Shown here in pieces: positions 25,724-34,789 of a DNA stretch of 36,517 bases (position 1 is its first letter; the number at the start of each line of letters is the position of its first letter). The notes under the pieces were generated by a model, which saw nothing but the letters and a program-made list of their open reading frames with translations, ran no database searches and was not told where the DNA came from. A program made the position numbers and the translations under genes. The stretch is from Flavobacterium sp. (GTDB lineage Bacteria > Bacteroidota > Bacteroidia > Flavobacteriales > Flavobacteriaceae): NCBI GenBank assembly GCA_015665265.1, contig JADFAM010000051.1, positions 1-36,517 on the forward strand, in the 5' to 3' direction.

Positions 25724-26431
25724 CTAGAAGTTCGGTTTTAAACTATACTTACTATAGAATTTATTTAAATGTTCTATAGCCTCATCGGCGGTATCTACCA
25801 CTCTAAACAATTTAAGATCTGTTTCACTAATATTTCCTTGTTCAAGCAAGGTTTTTTTAATCCAGTCTAATAAACCTCCCCAGAAAGATGAACCTACTAA
25901 AACAATTGGAAATCTTCCAATTTTTTTGGTTTGAATTAGTGTAATGGCTTCAAATAACTCATCTAAAGTTCCAAAACCACCAGGCATAACAATAAAACCT
26001 TGTGAGTATTTTACAAACATTACTTTTCGTACAAAAAAGTAATCGAATTCTAGATTTTTGTCTTTATCTATCCAAGGATTGTCATGTTGTTCAAAAGGCA
26101 ATTCTATATTTAGACCAACAGAAGTTCCTTTTCCTCTATGCGCTCCTTTGTTACCTGCTTCCATAATACCTGGGCCACCACCAGTAATAACACCATACCC
26201 GTTCTGAGTTAATTTATAAGCCACCTCTTCAGAAAGCTCATAGTATTCTTCATCGGGCTTTGTTCTTGCTGAACCAAAGATAGAAACACAAGGACCAATT
26301 TTACTTAATTTTTCATAACCCTCTACAAACTCGGCCATAATTTTAAAGATGGCCCAAGAGTCATTGGTTTTTATTTCGTTCCAAGTTTTTTGCTGTAATT
26401 TCTCACGTATTTTTCTGTCGTCATTTGTCAT
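25724..26431 (-). CDS. LOG family protein (TIGR00730), probable nucleotide 5'-monophosphate phosphoribohydrolase
   Basis: A 235-residue Rossmann-fold protein. CVSIFGSARTKPDEEYY, ITGGGPGIMEAGNKGA (82-97) and MPGGFGTLDELFEAI (149-163) are the defining LOG/lysine-decarboxylase-like motifs. PGGxGTxxE supplies the active-site residues that hydrolyse nucleoside 5'-monophosphates (cytokinin riboside monophosphate in plants, AMP/CMP-type substrates in bacteria). In bacteria the family is often annotated as lysine decarboxylase by old error. Cytosolic, no signal peptide. It follows uvrA by 26 nt; a possible own -7 element overlaps the uvrA stop. Confidence 0.93.
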   Translation of the reverse strand: MTNDDRKIREKLQQKTWNEIKTNDSWAIFKIMAEFVEGYEKLSKIGPCVSIFGSARTKPDEEYYELSEEVAYKLTQNGYGVITGGGPGIMEAGNKGAHRGKGTSVGLNIELPFEQHDNPWIDKDKNLEFDYFFVRKVMFVKYSQGFIVMPGGFGTLDELFEAITLIQTKKIGRFPIVLVGSSFWGGLLDWIKKTLLEQGNISETDLKLFRVVDTADEAIEHLNKFYSKYSLKPNF

Positions 26432-26452
26432 GTCTAAGCTATTTAATTATTA

Positions 26453-26460
26453 CAAAGTTA
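26453..26460 (-). promoter_or_regulatory. Possible internal -7 element ahead of the LOG gene
   Basis: The minus strand reads TAACTTTG, overlapping the uvrA TAA and ending 22 nt before the LOG ATG. A TTG exists upstream but at only 15 nt spacing, shorter than the usual 19-21. Confidence 0.25.
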
Positions 26461-29280
26461 ACTTAATTCCTCCTTCAAAAACTGAGCCGTATAACTTTTA
26501 TTGTTTTTTACAATTTGTTCAGGAGTTCCTTTACATAAAATTTCACCCCCTTTTTTACCACCTTCCATACCAATGTCTATAATGTAATCTGCCAATTTAA
26601 TCACGTCCATATTGTGTTCAATAATTAGTACAGTATTGCCTTTATCGGCAAGGGTGTTAAGCACATTCATTAACACTCTAATATCTTCAAAGTGAAGTCC
26701 TGTGGTGGGTTCGTCTAAAATATAAAAGGTGTTTCCAGTATCGCGTTTAGATAATTCTGAAGCTAATTTAATGCGCTGTGCTTCACCACCAGATAGCGTT
26801 GTAGATCGTTGTCCAAGGGTAATATACCCCAAACCAACATCTTTAATGGTTTTTAGTTTGCTATGTATTTTTGGAATGTGTTTAAAGAATTCTACAGCAT
26901 GATCAATAGTCATTTCTAATACATCTGCAATAGATTTTCCTTTATATCTAATTTCTAGTGTTTCTCTGTTAAACCGTTTTCCTTGGCAGGTTTCGCATTC
27001 TACATGCACGTCAGGTAGAAAATTCATTTCAATGATTCTAACTCCACCTCCTTGGCAGGTTTCACAGCGTCCTCCTTTGACATTAAAAGAGAATCGTCCC
27101 GGTTTGTAACCTCTAATTGCAGCCTCTGGAGTTTTGGCAAACAAACTTCGTATTTCACTAAAAACACCAGTGTAAGTGGCAGGGTTAGAACGAGTAGTTC
27201 TACCAATAGGTGATTGATCGATGTCTATGACTTTATCTACATGTTCTAGACCCGTAATTTTTTTATAAGGCATTGGTTCTTTAACACCTCTGTATATGTG
27301 TTTGTTTAAAATAGGATAGAGCGTTTCATTAATTAACGTAGATTTTCCACTTCCAGAAACACCCGTTACACAAATCATTTTCCCTAATGGAAATTCGGCG
27401 GTTACGTTTTTTAAATTATTTCCAGTTGCACCAGTAATTTTGATAGATTTTCCATTTCCTTTTCTTCTGTTTTTTGGCACTTCAATTTGTCTTCTTCCAC
27501 CCAAGTAGTCGGCAGTTAAGGTGGGGTGTTCTTTTATTTCTTGATAGGTTCCTTCGCTTACAATTTCACCGCCATGCACACCAGCACCAGGCCCAATATC
27601 AAAAACAAAATCTGCATGTTCTATCATGTCTTTGTCATGCTCAACCACCAAAACAGAATTTCCAATATCTCTTAATTTCAATAAAGAATCTATGAGTTTT
27701 TGATTGTCTCGCTGGTGAAGCCCAATACTAGGTTCATCTAAAATATACAAGACACCAACCAATTGTGACCCTATTTGTGTTGCCAAGCGAATGCGTTGTG
27801 CTTCACCACCAGAAAGTGATTTTGAGGTTCTGTCTATGGTTAAATAATCTAAGCCAACATCTAATAAGAATTGAATTCTAGTTTTAATTTCTTTTAAAAT
27901 TTCAGAAGCAATAATAAGCTGTCTTTCAGATAACTTTGCATCTAAATTGTGAAACCATTCCGCTAGTTCATTAATGTCTAATTTGGCAAGATCACTAATA
28001 TTTTTTTCATTTATTTTAAAATGAAGACTTTCTTTTTTTAATCGATTACCTTCACAATTACTGCAAGTAACCTCATCCATGAAGCCTTTTGCCCATCGTT
28101 TAATAGACCTACTTTCACTAGATTTATATTGGTTTTCTATAAATGAGGTAATTCCTTCAAAATCTATTTCATATTTACGGGTAACTCCCATGGTTTTAGA
28201 AGCTATAGAAAATTTTTCATTTCCTCCATTAAGAATAATGGTAAGAGCTTCTTCTGGAATAGATTTTATAGCATCACTTAACTTAAAACCATACCTATCA
28301 GCAATTAAATGTAGCTGTTTAAAAATCCAGCTATTCTTCTCTTCTCCCAAAGGAACAATTCCTCCATTTTTTATAGAAATTGAATCATCTGGAATTACTT
28401 TGCTAAAATTTATTTCGTTGGTAATTCCTAATCCGTTACACTTAGAACAAGCTCCTTTAGGAGAATTAAACGAAAAAGTGTTGGGTTCTGGACTTGGGTA
28501 GGCAATTCCTGAGATAAGACACATGAGTTCTTTACTGAAATATCTTGGTTTTTCGTCATCAACATCAATTACCATTAAAATATTATTTCCAGTGTAAAGA
28601 GCAGTTTTAATAGTTTCTACTAGACGTTTTTCTGATGAGCTATTCACAATAAGTCTATCTATGACAACTTCTATGTCATGCGTCTTGTATCTATCTAAAC
28701 GCATGCCTTTCTCAATTTCCCTAATTTCACCATCTACCCGAACTTTTACAAAACCTTGTTTTGAAATTTGTTCAAATAATTCTCTGTAATGTCCTTTTCT
28801 AGATTTTACAACTGGAGCTAAGACTGCTATTCTTTTATCTTTAAAATCAGTTAAAATTAAATTCTTTATTTGCTCATCACTGTAGCTTACCATTTTTTCT
28901 CCTGTGTTATAAGAGTAGGCATCTGCAGCTCTAGCAAACAATAATCTTAAAAAGTCATAAATTTCTGTAATTGTTCCTACGGTAGAGCGTGGGCTCTTAT
29001 TAGTGGTTTTTTGTTCAATAGAAATTACAGGAGATAGTCCGTCTATCTTATCTACATCTGGACGCTCTAAACCGCCTAAAAATTGACGGGCATAGGCAGA
29101 GAATGTTTCAATATATCTTCGTTGTCCTTCTGCATAAATTGTATCAAAAGCCAAGGAAGATTTTCCACTACCACTTAAACCTGTTATAACAACTAGTTTT
29201 TCTCGTGGTATTTTAACGTTTATGTTTTTTAAATTATGAGCTCTTGCTCCATAAACTTCAATATATTCTTGGTCTTTCAA
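26458..29280 (-). CDS. uvrA: Excinuclease ABC subunit A
   Basis: A 940-residue DNA-damage-recognition ATPase of nucleotide excision repair, partner of UvrB. It starts [14 protein letters not shown], and the first P-loop GLSGSGKSS (34-42) precedes [19 protein letters not shown]. Zinc modules appear as [16 protein letters not shown] and the pair CETCQGGG / [11 protein letters not shown] signatures [14 protein letters not shown] and [14 protein letters not shown], Walker [13 protein letters not shown] and [12 protein letters not shown], and the second P-loop GVSGSGKST are intact. The only usable start is TTG 29280, since an in-frame stop lies 13-15 bases upstream and no ATG or GTG comes between. 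It heads the uvrA-LOG-EEP-M1-like string and is divergent from the PspC gene. Confidence 0.97.
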   Translation of the reverse strand: MKDQEYIEVYGARAHNLKNINVKIPREKLVVITGLSGSGKSSLAFDTIYAEGQRRYIETFSAYARQFLGGLERPDVDKIDGLSPVISIEQKTTNKSPRSTVGTITEIYDFLRLLFARAADAYSYNTGEKMVSYSDEQIKNLILTDFKDKRIAVLAPVVKSRKGHYRELFEQISKQGFVKVRVDGEIREIEKGMRLDRYKTHDIEVVIDRLIVNSSSEKRLVETIKTALYTGNNILMVIDVDDEKPRYFSKELMCLISGIAYPSPEPNTFSFNSPKGACSKCNGLGITNEINFSKVIPDDSISIKNGGIVPLGEEKNSWIFKQLHLIADRYGFKLSDAIKSIPEEALTIILNGGNEKFSIASKTMGVTRKYEIDFEGITSFIENQYKSSESRSIKRWAKGFMDEVTCSNCEGNRLKKESLHFKINEKNISDLAKLDINELAEWFHNLDAKLSERQLIIASEILKEIKTRIQFLLDVGLDYLTIDRTSKSLSGGEAQRIRLATQIGSQLVGVLYILDEPSIGLHQRDNQKLIDSLLKLRDIGNSVLVVEHDKDMIEHADFVFDIGPGAGVHGGEIVSEGTYQEIKEHPTLTADYLGGRRQIEVPKNRRKGNGKSIKITGATGNNLKNVTAEFPLGKMICVTGVSGSGKSTLINETLYPILNKHIYRGVKEPMPYKKITGLEHVDKVIDIDQSPIGRTTRSNPATYTGVFSEIRSLFAKTPEAAIRGYKPGRFSFNVKGGRCETCQGGGVRIIEMNFLPDVHVECETCQGKRFNRETLEIRYKGKSIADVLEMTIDHAVEFFKHIPKIHSKLKTIKDVGLGYITLGQRSTTLSGGEAQRIKLASELSKRDTGNTFYILDEPTTGLHFEDIRVLMNVLNTLADKGNTVLIIEHNMDVIKLADYIIDIGMEGGKKGGEILCKGTPEQIVKNNKSYTAQFLKEELS

Positions 29281-29303
29281 TGTAGATAAATTTCAGAAAG
29301 TTG

Positions 29304-29311
29304 CAAAGTTA
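29304..29311 (-). promoter_or_regulatory. Candidate -7 promoter element for uvrA
   Basis: The minus strand reads TAACTTTG, a perfect TAnnTTTG match ending 24 nt before the uvrA TTG. No well-spaced -33 TTG was found. Confidence 0.45.
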
Positions 29312-29435
29312 CTGAAACCAATTTACTTTTTTTGTTAAAGTAATACCCAAACTATAAACACTCATTACTGCAAAAAAAGTACAATAAATTAATTCTTATT
29401 TTTTATTTTAATCACAAAAAAATCAGTTAGTACTC

Positions 29436-29466
29436 TTTGTTTAGCAGCTACTAAAAAAGTATCTTG
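29436..29466 (+). promoter_or_regulatory. Putative promoter of the PspC-like gene
   Basis: TTTG (29436-29439), then 20 nt, then TATCTTG (29460-29466), one base short of TAnnTTTG. It ends 16 nt before the ATG at 29483. Confidence 0.45.
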
Positions 29467-29482
29467 CATTAAAATAATATAT

Positions 29483-29710
29483 ATGAATTTTACACACTCT
29501 GTTAGACATTATTTTGAAAGACATGGGTACCACGTTTCCTCTCGTTTAGCTGATCGCTTAGGAATGAGAGCAAAAAATGTAAGATTATTTTTTATTTATA
29601 TTTCTTTTGTAACTGTAGGCTTATCATTTGGATTTTATCTAACGATTGCATTTTTACTAAAGTTAAAAGATTTTGTTCATACCAAAAGAAGTTCAGTATT
29701 TGATTTGTGA
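29483..29710 (+). CDS. PspC domain family small protein
   Basis: A 75-residue protein. Residues about 15-65 form a PspC-like domain: SSRLADRLGMRAKNVRLFF followed by a single hydrophobic stretch IYISFVTVGLSFGFYLTIAFLLKL that is broken by a glycine pair, then a short basic tail ending TSVFDL-like (RSSVFDL). PspC proteins are small inner-membrane proteins; in E. coli PspC works in the phage-shock response, but no pspA or pspB is nearby and these short flavobacterial homologues are often annotated as transcription regulators without direct proof. Divergent from uvrA; the K+ channel gene starts 72 nt downstream. Confidence 0.82.
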   Translation: MNFTHSVRHYFERHGYHVSSRLADRLGMRAKNVRLFFIYISFVTVGLSFGFYLTIAFLLKLKDFVHTKRSSVFDL

Positions 29711-29782
29711 TTGTTCTTTATTATTAATTAAAACTAATTGAAACATCTGTTTTAGAGATAAAAACAACTTATATGAATATCT

Positions 29783-30775
29783 ATGTTTAAATCAAAATTT
29801 CGCAAAGCGTTATTGCTTCTTATTTTAGTCTTAATGATTGGGGTATTTGGATATATGGTTATATCTGGATACTCATTTGTGAATGCACTATACATGACAG
29901 TTATTACAGTGTCTACTGTAGGTTTTGGTGAAATTAGTCCGTTAAATGAACAAGAAAAATTATTTACTATATTTTTAATAACCATTAGTATTATTAGTTT
30001 TGGATATACCGTATCTGCCTTTACAGAATATATTATAAGTGGTCAGTTATTTCAACAATTAAAATTGAAAAAAATGAAAAAAAAAATCGATCAACTAAGT
30101 GGCCATACAATTATTTGTGGTTTTGGTAGAAATGGAAAGCAGTCCATGATTAAATTACAGAATTATAAAAAAGACTTTGTAATTGTTGAACAAGCAGATC
30201 AAGTAATAAATGAAATTGATTTAGAGGGGTTTTTAAACATTAAAGGTGATGCTACTACAGATGAAGCATTACTAAAGGCTGGTATAGAAAGAGCTGATAA
30301 TTTAATAACGGCATTACCTTCTGATGCAGATAATCTTTTTGTAGTGCTGTCTGCAAGACAATTAAATACCAATTGTAGAATTATCAGTAGGGCTTCTAAT
30401 GAGAGTTCCTACAGTAAATTAAAAATTGCTGGAGCCAACAACGTTATCATGCCCGATAAATTAGGAGGAGATCATATGGCTTCATTGGTAGTAACTCCGG
30501 ATGTAATTGAGTTTGTTGGTAGATTAACAATTGAAGGAGAAACCACAGCAAATTTGGAAGAAATTTCTGTAAATGACTTGCCCATAGAATATCTCAATAA
30601 AACAATTTTAGATTTAGATTTAAGAAAAAAAACAGGGTGTACTGTGATCGGTTTTAAAGCTCCAGATAACAGTTATATCATTAACCCAGAGGCTTCTATA
30701 AAATTGCAAAATAATTCTCACTTAATTGTTCTAGGAAGGCCTGAGCAGATATCAAAATTAAGATTACTTTTTTAA
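29783..30775 (+). CDS. Potassium channel family protein with RCK (TrkA-N/TrkA-C) domain
   Basis: A 330-residue protein with two membrane helices (about 9-28 and 61-85) around a pore loop and the K+ selectivity filter TVGFGE (45-50). A cytoplasmic RCK module follows: the nucleotide-binding loop CGFGRNGKQ (112-120), VIVEQAD, then a TrkA-C part (NDLPIEYLNKTILDLDLRK, GCTVIGFKAPD, SHLIVLGRPEQ). This is the MthK/GsuK-type layout, a tetrameric channel gated by a ligand bound to RCK. Ligand identity (Ca2+, NAD(H), ATP or c-di-AMP) is not readable. It may be co-transcribed with the PspC gene. Confidence 0.92.
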   Translation: MFKSKFRKALLLLILVLMIGVFGYMVISGYSFVNALYMTVITVSTVGFGEISPLNEQEKLFTIFLITISIISFGYTVSAFTEYIISGQLFQQLKLKKMKKKIDQLSGHTIICGFGRNGKQSMIKLQNYKKDFVIVEQADQVINEIDLEGFLNIKGDATTDEALLKAGIERADNLITALPSDADNLFVVLSARQLNTNCRIISRASNESSYSKLKIAGANNVIMPDKLGGDHMASLVVTPDVIEFVGRLTIEGETTANLEEISVNDLPIEYLNKTILDLDLRKKTGCTVIGFKAPDNSYIINPEASIKLQNNSHLIVLGRPEQISKLRLLF

Positions 30776-30864
30776 AATAATTTTTTCAACCATATCCTTC
30801 TCATTACTTTTTCATGAGTATATAAAGGAAGTGTTAACAAAAAAATACTTTTAACCTTCAAAAG

Positions 30865-30894
30865 TTGTTCGGGGTTCATTTTTTTATGATATTG
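30865..30894 (+). promoter_or_regulatory. Weak candidate promoter for agcS
   Basis: TTG (30865-30867), 19 nt, then TGATATTG (30887-30894), six of eight positions matching TAnnTTTG. It ends 32 nt before the agcS ATG. No riboswitch-like conserved structure was recognised in 30776-30926. Confidence 0.3.
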
Positions 30895-30926
30895 CGGATT
30901 ACTTAAATTCAAATATTCTCAAAAAG

Positions 30927-32534
30927 ATGAAGAAAAGAATCCTATCAATCCTATTTTTAGTAATTCCAATAGTAACATTTGCTCAAGAAAAAGGTTTAGA
31001 TCAACAAATTGATGAAGCCTTTAAGCCAATATCAGATTTCTTTAGTGAAGTAATATTCTTTACTATACCAATTGCAGGAATAGATGTGCCTTTTGTATTA
31101 CTTTTATTAGTTGGTAGTGCCTTGTTTTTTACCATTTATTTTAGATTTCCTAATATTCTTCATTTTAAAACAGCAATTAATGTTGTTAGAGGGAAATACG
31201 ATGATCTAGATCATGCTTCAGTTAATTCAGAGCTAGCTATAGATGGAGATATAGCAGACACAATTAAAGATGAAAGTAAAGAAGGTGAAGTTACTCACTT
31301 CCAAGCATTAGCAACGGCAGTTTCAGGAACAGTAGGGAACGGTAATATAGCTGGAGTTGCATTGGCAATTGCTCTAGGTGGGCCAGGAGCAACCTTCTGG
31401 ATGGTGGTTTGTGGTTTTCTTGGGATGTCTACAAAATTTGTTGAATGTACACTAGGAGTTCAGTATAGAGATGTAGGAGAAGATGGAACTGTTTATGGCG
31501 GTCCAATGTACTACATTAGTAAAGGGTTAAAAGAGAGAGGTTTTGAAGTATTTGGAAAAATAACGGCTATAATTTTTGCTATTTTTTGTATTGGTGGATC
31601 ATTTGGAGGAGGAAATGCCGCACAATCTAACCAAGCAACAGTAGTTTTAAAAGAGTTAATGGGTTTAGAAAGTACTGGAGCTGGATTCTGGATTGGAGTT
31701 ATTATGGCAATTGTTGTTGGTATTATAATTATTGGAGGAATTAAAAGAATTGCTTCTGTAACAGAAAAAGTAGTACCGTTTATGGCGTTATTATATCTAT
31801 TAGCATGTCTTTATATTTTAGGAGCGAATTTTTCATTAATAGATGATGCGTTTTCTTTAATTTTTAGAGAAGCTTTTAATCCAACAGCTATTGGAGTTGG
31901 AGGGGTTATTGGAGTGTTACTAGTAGGGTTTAAAAGAGCTGCATTTTCAAATGAGGCAGGTGCAGGTTCTGCATCTATTGCGCATTCAGCAGTAAAAACT
32001 AAATATTCTGCCTCTGAAGGTTTGGTTGCATTATTAGAACCATTTATAGATACAGTTGTAATTTGTACAATGACTGCCCTTGTAATTATTATTTTTAATT
32101 TTGGTGGAGATGCATCTGGAGCATCAATTTTTCAATACGGAGGAGATGGAGCAGGTGCTGTTTTAATTGATGGAGTTTCTTATGAAGGAGCTGGAATTAC
32201 TTCAAAAGCATTTGCACAATACATCCCTTATTCTAATGTTTTCTTAACTGTAGCAGTTGTTTTGTTTGCAGTTTCTACAATGATTTCTTGGTCTTATTAT
32301 GGACTACAATCATGGAAGTTTTTATTCGGTAGAGGTAAAGCGGCAGATATGGCTTACAAGTTATTATTCTTGTTGTTTGTAATTATTGGAGCTTCAGCAA
32401 GTATGAATTCAATATGGGCATTTTCAGACGCAATGATTTTTGCTATGGTATTCCCTAATATGGTAGGTTTATACTTCTTGTTCCCTGTTGTTAAGAAACA
32501 ATTAAATCGTTATATTGAAGCAATCAAAAGCTAA
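30927..32534 (+). CDS. Sodium:alanine symporter family protein (AgcS)
   Basis: A 535-residue inner-membrane transporter with about 11-12 helices. Family blocks are FQALATAVSGTVGNGNIAGVALAIALGG, where the substrate/Na+ site lies, STKFVECTLGVQYRD, VYGGPMYYI, FKRAAFSNEAGAGSASIAHSA and a late STMISWSYYGLQSW. It imports alanine or glycine (occasionally other small amino acids) with Na+. Unusual is an N-terminal signal-peptide-like stretch (KKRILSILFLVIPIVTFAQ) followed by a charged periplasmic-looking segment before the first core helix. Just after the stop come structures described as a possible attenuator for the next gene. Confidence 0.93.
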   Translation: MKKRILSILFLVIPIVTFAQEKGLDQQIDEAFKPISDFFSEVIFFTIPIAGIDVPFVLLLLVGSALFFTIYFRFPNILHFKTAINVVRGKYDDLDHASVNSELAIDGDIADTIKDESKEGEVTHFQALATAVSGTVGNGNIAGVALAIALGGPGATFWMVVCGFLGMSTKFVECTLGVQYRDVGEDGTVYGGPMYYISKGLKERGFEVFGKITAIIFAIFCIGGSFGGGNAAQSNQATVVLKELMGLESTGAGFWIGVIMAIVVGIIIIGGIKRIASVTEKVVPFMALLYLLACLYILGANFSLIDDAFSLIFREAFNPTAIGVGGVIGVLLVGFKRAAFSNEAGAGSASIAHSAVKTKYSASEGLVALLEPFIDTVVICTMTALVIIIFNFGGDASGASIFQYGGDGAGAVLIDGVSYEGAGITSKAFAQYIPYSNVFLTVAVVLFAVSTMISWSYYGLQSWKFLFGRGKAADMAYKLLFLLFVIIGASASMNSIWAFSDAMIFAMVFPNMVGLYFLFPVVKKQLNRYIEAIKS

Positions 32535-32537
32535 TGT

Positions 32538-32607
32538 AAAATCCCCTATAAATGAAAATATTTAAGTCCCATTTCTGGTATACAAAAAACCAACGAAATG
32601 GGATTTT
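32538..32607 (+). promoter_or_regulatory. Possible antiterminator stem competing with the hairpin at 32567
   Basis: AAAATCCC (32538-32545) is perfectly complementary to GGGATTTT (32600-32607). The second arm shares GGGA and the following T-run with the terminator-like hairpin, so both cannot form at once. The start codon of the HhH gene (32552) falls within the enclosed loop. Confidence 0.35.
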
Positions 32608-33439
32608 ATTTTTATTGATCATCATCATATTTCTACAATTAATATTTCATTTCAAAAACTTTAATAGCCAACAGTTGGTAGATCTTAGTCAGCCAAAAAT
32701 TACTTCTTATAAAAAACAATTAGATAGTCTAAAGAAAAAATCATCAAAAAAGAAGAAATTTAAAATATACCCTTTTAACCCTAACTACATTTCAGATTAT
32801 AAGGGGTACCAATTAGGAATGAATGTAGACGAAATTGACCGATTATTAGCACACAGAGAAAAAAAATTATATATAAATTCAGCAAAAGAGTTTCAAACGA
32901 TAACTAAAATTTCAGATAGTTTACTTCAAAAAATTTCTCCATTTTTTAAATTTCCTGAATGGGTTCAAAAGAAAAATAAGAATAAAAATAATCAACAGAG
33001 ATATATCCCAAATTCAAGAATAAATGTCTCAGAAATTACTACTGAAGATATCAATAAAGCAACTCTCAAAGATTTTACTGCTATTGAAGGTGTAGATGAA
33101 TATATTTCTGAAAGAATTATTAAGTATCGTTCTAAACTACAAGGATTTTCCTTTAAAGAACAACTCTTTGAGGTTTGGGGATTGGATGAACTAATGGCTA
33201 ATAAAATTCTCTCAACATTTTCCATCAAAAACAAACCAATAATAAAAAAGGTAAACATAAACACAGCGTCTTTTAAGGAAGTCTTATCAAATCCATATAT
33301 AGACTATGAGTTGTGTATCCAAATTTTTGATTTCAAAGATGAAGTAGCAGAGCTTCAATCTATTTCAGAAATTAAAAATATAGAGGGTTTTCCAATAAAG
33401 AAATATAATAGAATAGTATTATATTTACTAGCTGAATAA
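32552..33439 (+). CDS. ComEA-like helix-hairpin-helix protein
   Basis: A 295-residue protein with a short cytoplasmic start, one membrane helix (about 17-33, GILFLLIIIIFLQLIFHF), a lysine-rich linker, and a periplasmic-facing part with repeated HhH units. The clearest units are NPNYISDYKGYQLGM near 75-90, INVSEITTEDINKATLKDFTAIEGVDEYISERIIKYR near 158-190, and VNINTASFKEVLSNPYIDYELCIQIF near 230-255. HhH domains bind DNA non-specifically; ComEA homologues receive DNA during natural transformation, so DNA uptake is possible but not shown. It begins 17 nt after agcS and its first 20 codons carry a terminator-like hairpin. The acyl-CoA dehydrogenase follows after about 20 nt. Confidence 0.88.
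   Translation: MKIFKSHFWYTKNQRNGILFLLIIIIFLQLIFHFKNFNSQQLVDLSQPKITSYKKQLDSLKKKSSKKKKFKIYPFNPNYISDYKGYQLGMNVDEIDRLLAHREKKLYINSAKEFQTITKISDSLLQKISPFFKFPEWVQKKNKNKNNQQRYIPNSRINVSEITTEDINKATLKDFTAIEGVDEYISERIIKYRSKLQGFSFKEQLFEVWGLDELMANKILSTFSIKNKPIIKKVNINTASFKEVLSNPYIDYELCIQIFDFKDEVAELQSISEIKNIEGFPIKKYNRIVLYLLAE
32567..32613 (+). terminator. Terminator-like hairpin inside the start of the HhH coding region
   Basis: TCCCATTTC (32567-32575) pairs perfectly with GAAATGGGA (32595-32603); an inner TGGT/ACCA stem (32576-32579 with 32589-32592) extends it. TTTTATTTTT follows at 32604-32613. This is a full intrinsic-terminator layout located in codons 6-20 of the HhH gene, 33 nt after the agcS stop. 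Confidence 0.5.
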
Positions 33440-33459
33440 GAATAACAAAAAAATATTGA

Positions 33460-34626
33460 ATGTTGCACATGTATTTTACTGAAGAGCATGAGGTTTTTAG
33501 AGAAAGTTTTAAAGATTTTTTACAAAAAGAAGTAGTTCCCCACATAGACAAATGGGAAAAAACTGGAAATATTGATCGATTCATATGGCGAAAGTTTGGA
33601 GATATGGGGTATTTTGGATTGAGTTATCCTGAAGAATATGGAGGGCTAAATCTAGATATTTTTTACATGGTGATTTTTCTAGAGGAACTACAAAAAATAA
33701 ATTCAGGAGGTTTTGCTGCTGCTATTTGGGCACATGTTTATTTAGCAATGACTCACGTAAATGTGGAAGGAGATGCTAGAATTAAAAATAAATATTTAAG
33801 TGCTAGTATTTCAGGTGAAAAAATTGGATGCTTATGTATCACAGAGCCTTTTGGAGGTTCTGATGTTGCAGGAATGAGAACTACGGCAATAAGAAAAGAA
33901 AACTCTTATGTAATTAACGGATCAAAGACTTTTATAACAAATGGCGTTTACTCAGATTATTTAATTGTTGCAGCCAAAACAGATCCATCTTCCAAACACG
34001 CAGGGATGTCAATTTTTATTGTAGACAGAGATACTCCAGGAATCTCCGCAACAAAACTTGACAAACTAGGCTGGAAAGCATCAGACACAGGAGAGATCGC
34101 TTTTGATAATGTAGTAGTGCCCTCAGAAAATCTAATGGGTCAAGAAGGGAAGGGATTTGCATACATTATGCAACATTTTGCATTAGAAAGATTAATCATG
34201 GGGATTAATGCCCACGCAAGAGCCGAATATGCCGTAGATTATGCAATTCAATACACATCAGAAAGACAAGCTTTTGGAAAAACATTGGATAGTTTTCAGG
34301 CATTAAGACACAAAATTGCTGAAATGGCAAGTCAAGTAGAAATGTGTAAGGAATTCAATTACTCAATAGCTAAAAGATTAAATGACGGGGTTTACGTAGT
34401 TAAAGAAGCAACCATGTCTAAACTAATCTCAACAAAAATGGCTGATGAAGTAATCTATGATGCACTTCAATTACTTGGCGGTTATGGTTATATGGAAGAG
34501 TATCCAATGGCTAGATTATTTAGAGATAGTAGACTAGGCCCTATTGGAGGAGGTACTTCTGAAATACTTAGAGAAATTATTGCAAAAATAATCATCGACA
34601 AGAAAGAGTATAAGTCTGTAACTTAA
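33460..34626 (+). CDS. Acyl-CoA dehydrogenase
   Basis: A 388-residue FAD flavoprotein of the acyl-CoA dehydrogenase family. The N-terminal helical domain (FTEEHEVFRESFKDFLQKEVVPHID) leads to GLSYPEEYGG, the FAD/substrate block CITEPFGGSDVAGMRTTA, VINGSKTFITNG and GWKASDTGEIAFDNV. The C-terminal domain has TSERQAFGKTLDSFQALRHKIAEM, and LLGGYGYMEEYPMARLFRDSR, whose glutamate region holds the usual catalytic base. RLGPIGGGTSEILREI closes the FAD site. Likely a medium- or long-chain beta-oxidation enzyme; electrons pass to ETF. Start ATG 33460; a second ATG at 33469 (MYFTEEHE) fits the family equally well. Probably in one transcript with the HhH gene. Confidence 0.95.
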   Translation: MLHMYFTEEHEVFRESFKDFLQKEVVPHIDKWEKTGNIDRFIWRKFGDMGYFGLSYPEEYGGLNLDIFYMVIFLEELQKINSGGFAAAIWAHVYLAMTHVNVEGDARIKNKYLSASISGEKIGCLCITEPFGGSDVAGMRTTAIRKENSYVINGSKTFITNGVYSDYLIVAAKTDPSSKHAGMSIFIVDRDTPGISATKLDKLGWKASDTGEIAFDNVVVPSENLMGQEGKGFAYIMQHFALERLIMGINAHARAEYAVDYAIQYTSERQAFGKTLDSFQALRHKIAEMASQVEMCKEFNYSIAKRLNDGVYVVKEATMSKLISTKMADEVIYDALQLLGGYGYMEEYPMARLFRDSRLGPIGGGTSEILREIIAKIIIDKKEYKSVT

Positions 34627-34716
34627 TCTTTCTTTAAAATGTTCACTTTTTTTCAATAAATTAATCTTCAATAAGTTACATTTTTTTATAAAAGTTTAAA
34701 TAATTAGTGATTACTA

Positions 34717-34746
34717 TTGGTAACAATAAAAATCATTATATATTTG
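34717..34746 (+). promoter_or_regulatory. Promoter of rpsU
   Basis: TTG (34717-34719), exactly 19 nt, then TATATTTG (34739-34746): a near-perfect Bacteroidota -33/-7 pair. Transcription would start near 34752, giving a leader of about 38 nt that carries the Shine-Dalgarno sequence. The rest of 34627-34716 shows no gene or clear terminator. Confidence 0.8.
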
Positions 34747-34771
34747 CAGTCCAATTTAAAAAAAGTATTTT

Positions 34772-34782
34772 GAAAGGAGGTG
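34772..34782 (+). promoter_or_regulatory. Full-strength Shine-Dalgarno sequence of rpsU
   Basis: GAAAGGAGGTG is complementary over 11 nt to the 16S rRNA tail expected for Bacteroidota (CACCTCCTTTC), with GGAGG ending 9 nt before the ATG at 34790. It is the only such site I noticed ahead of a gene in this window, which fixes the start of rpsU and points to special control. Confidence 0.9.
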
Positions 34783-34789
34783 CCAACAT

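Noticed and set aside
30776-30926. Riboswitch ahead of agcS
   Set aside because: The 151-nt leader shows no recognisable glycine or other riboswitch core and only weak AT-rich inverted repeats.
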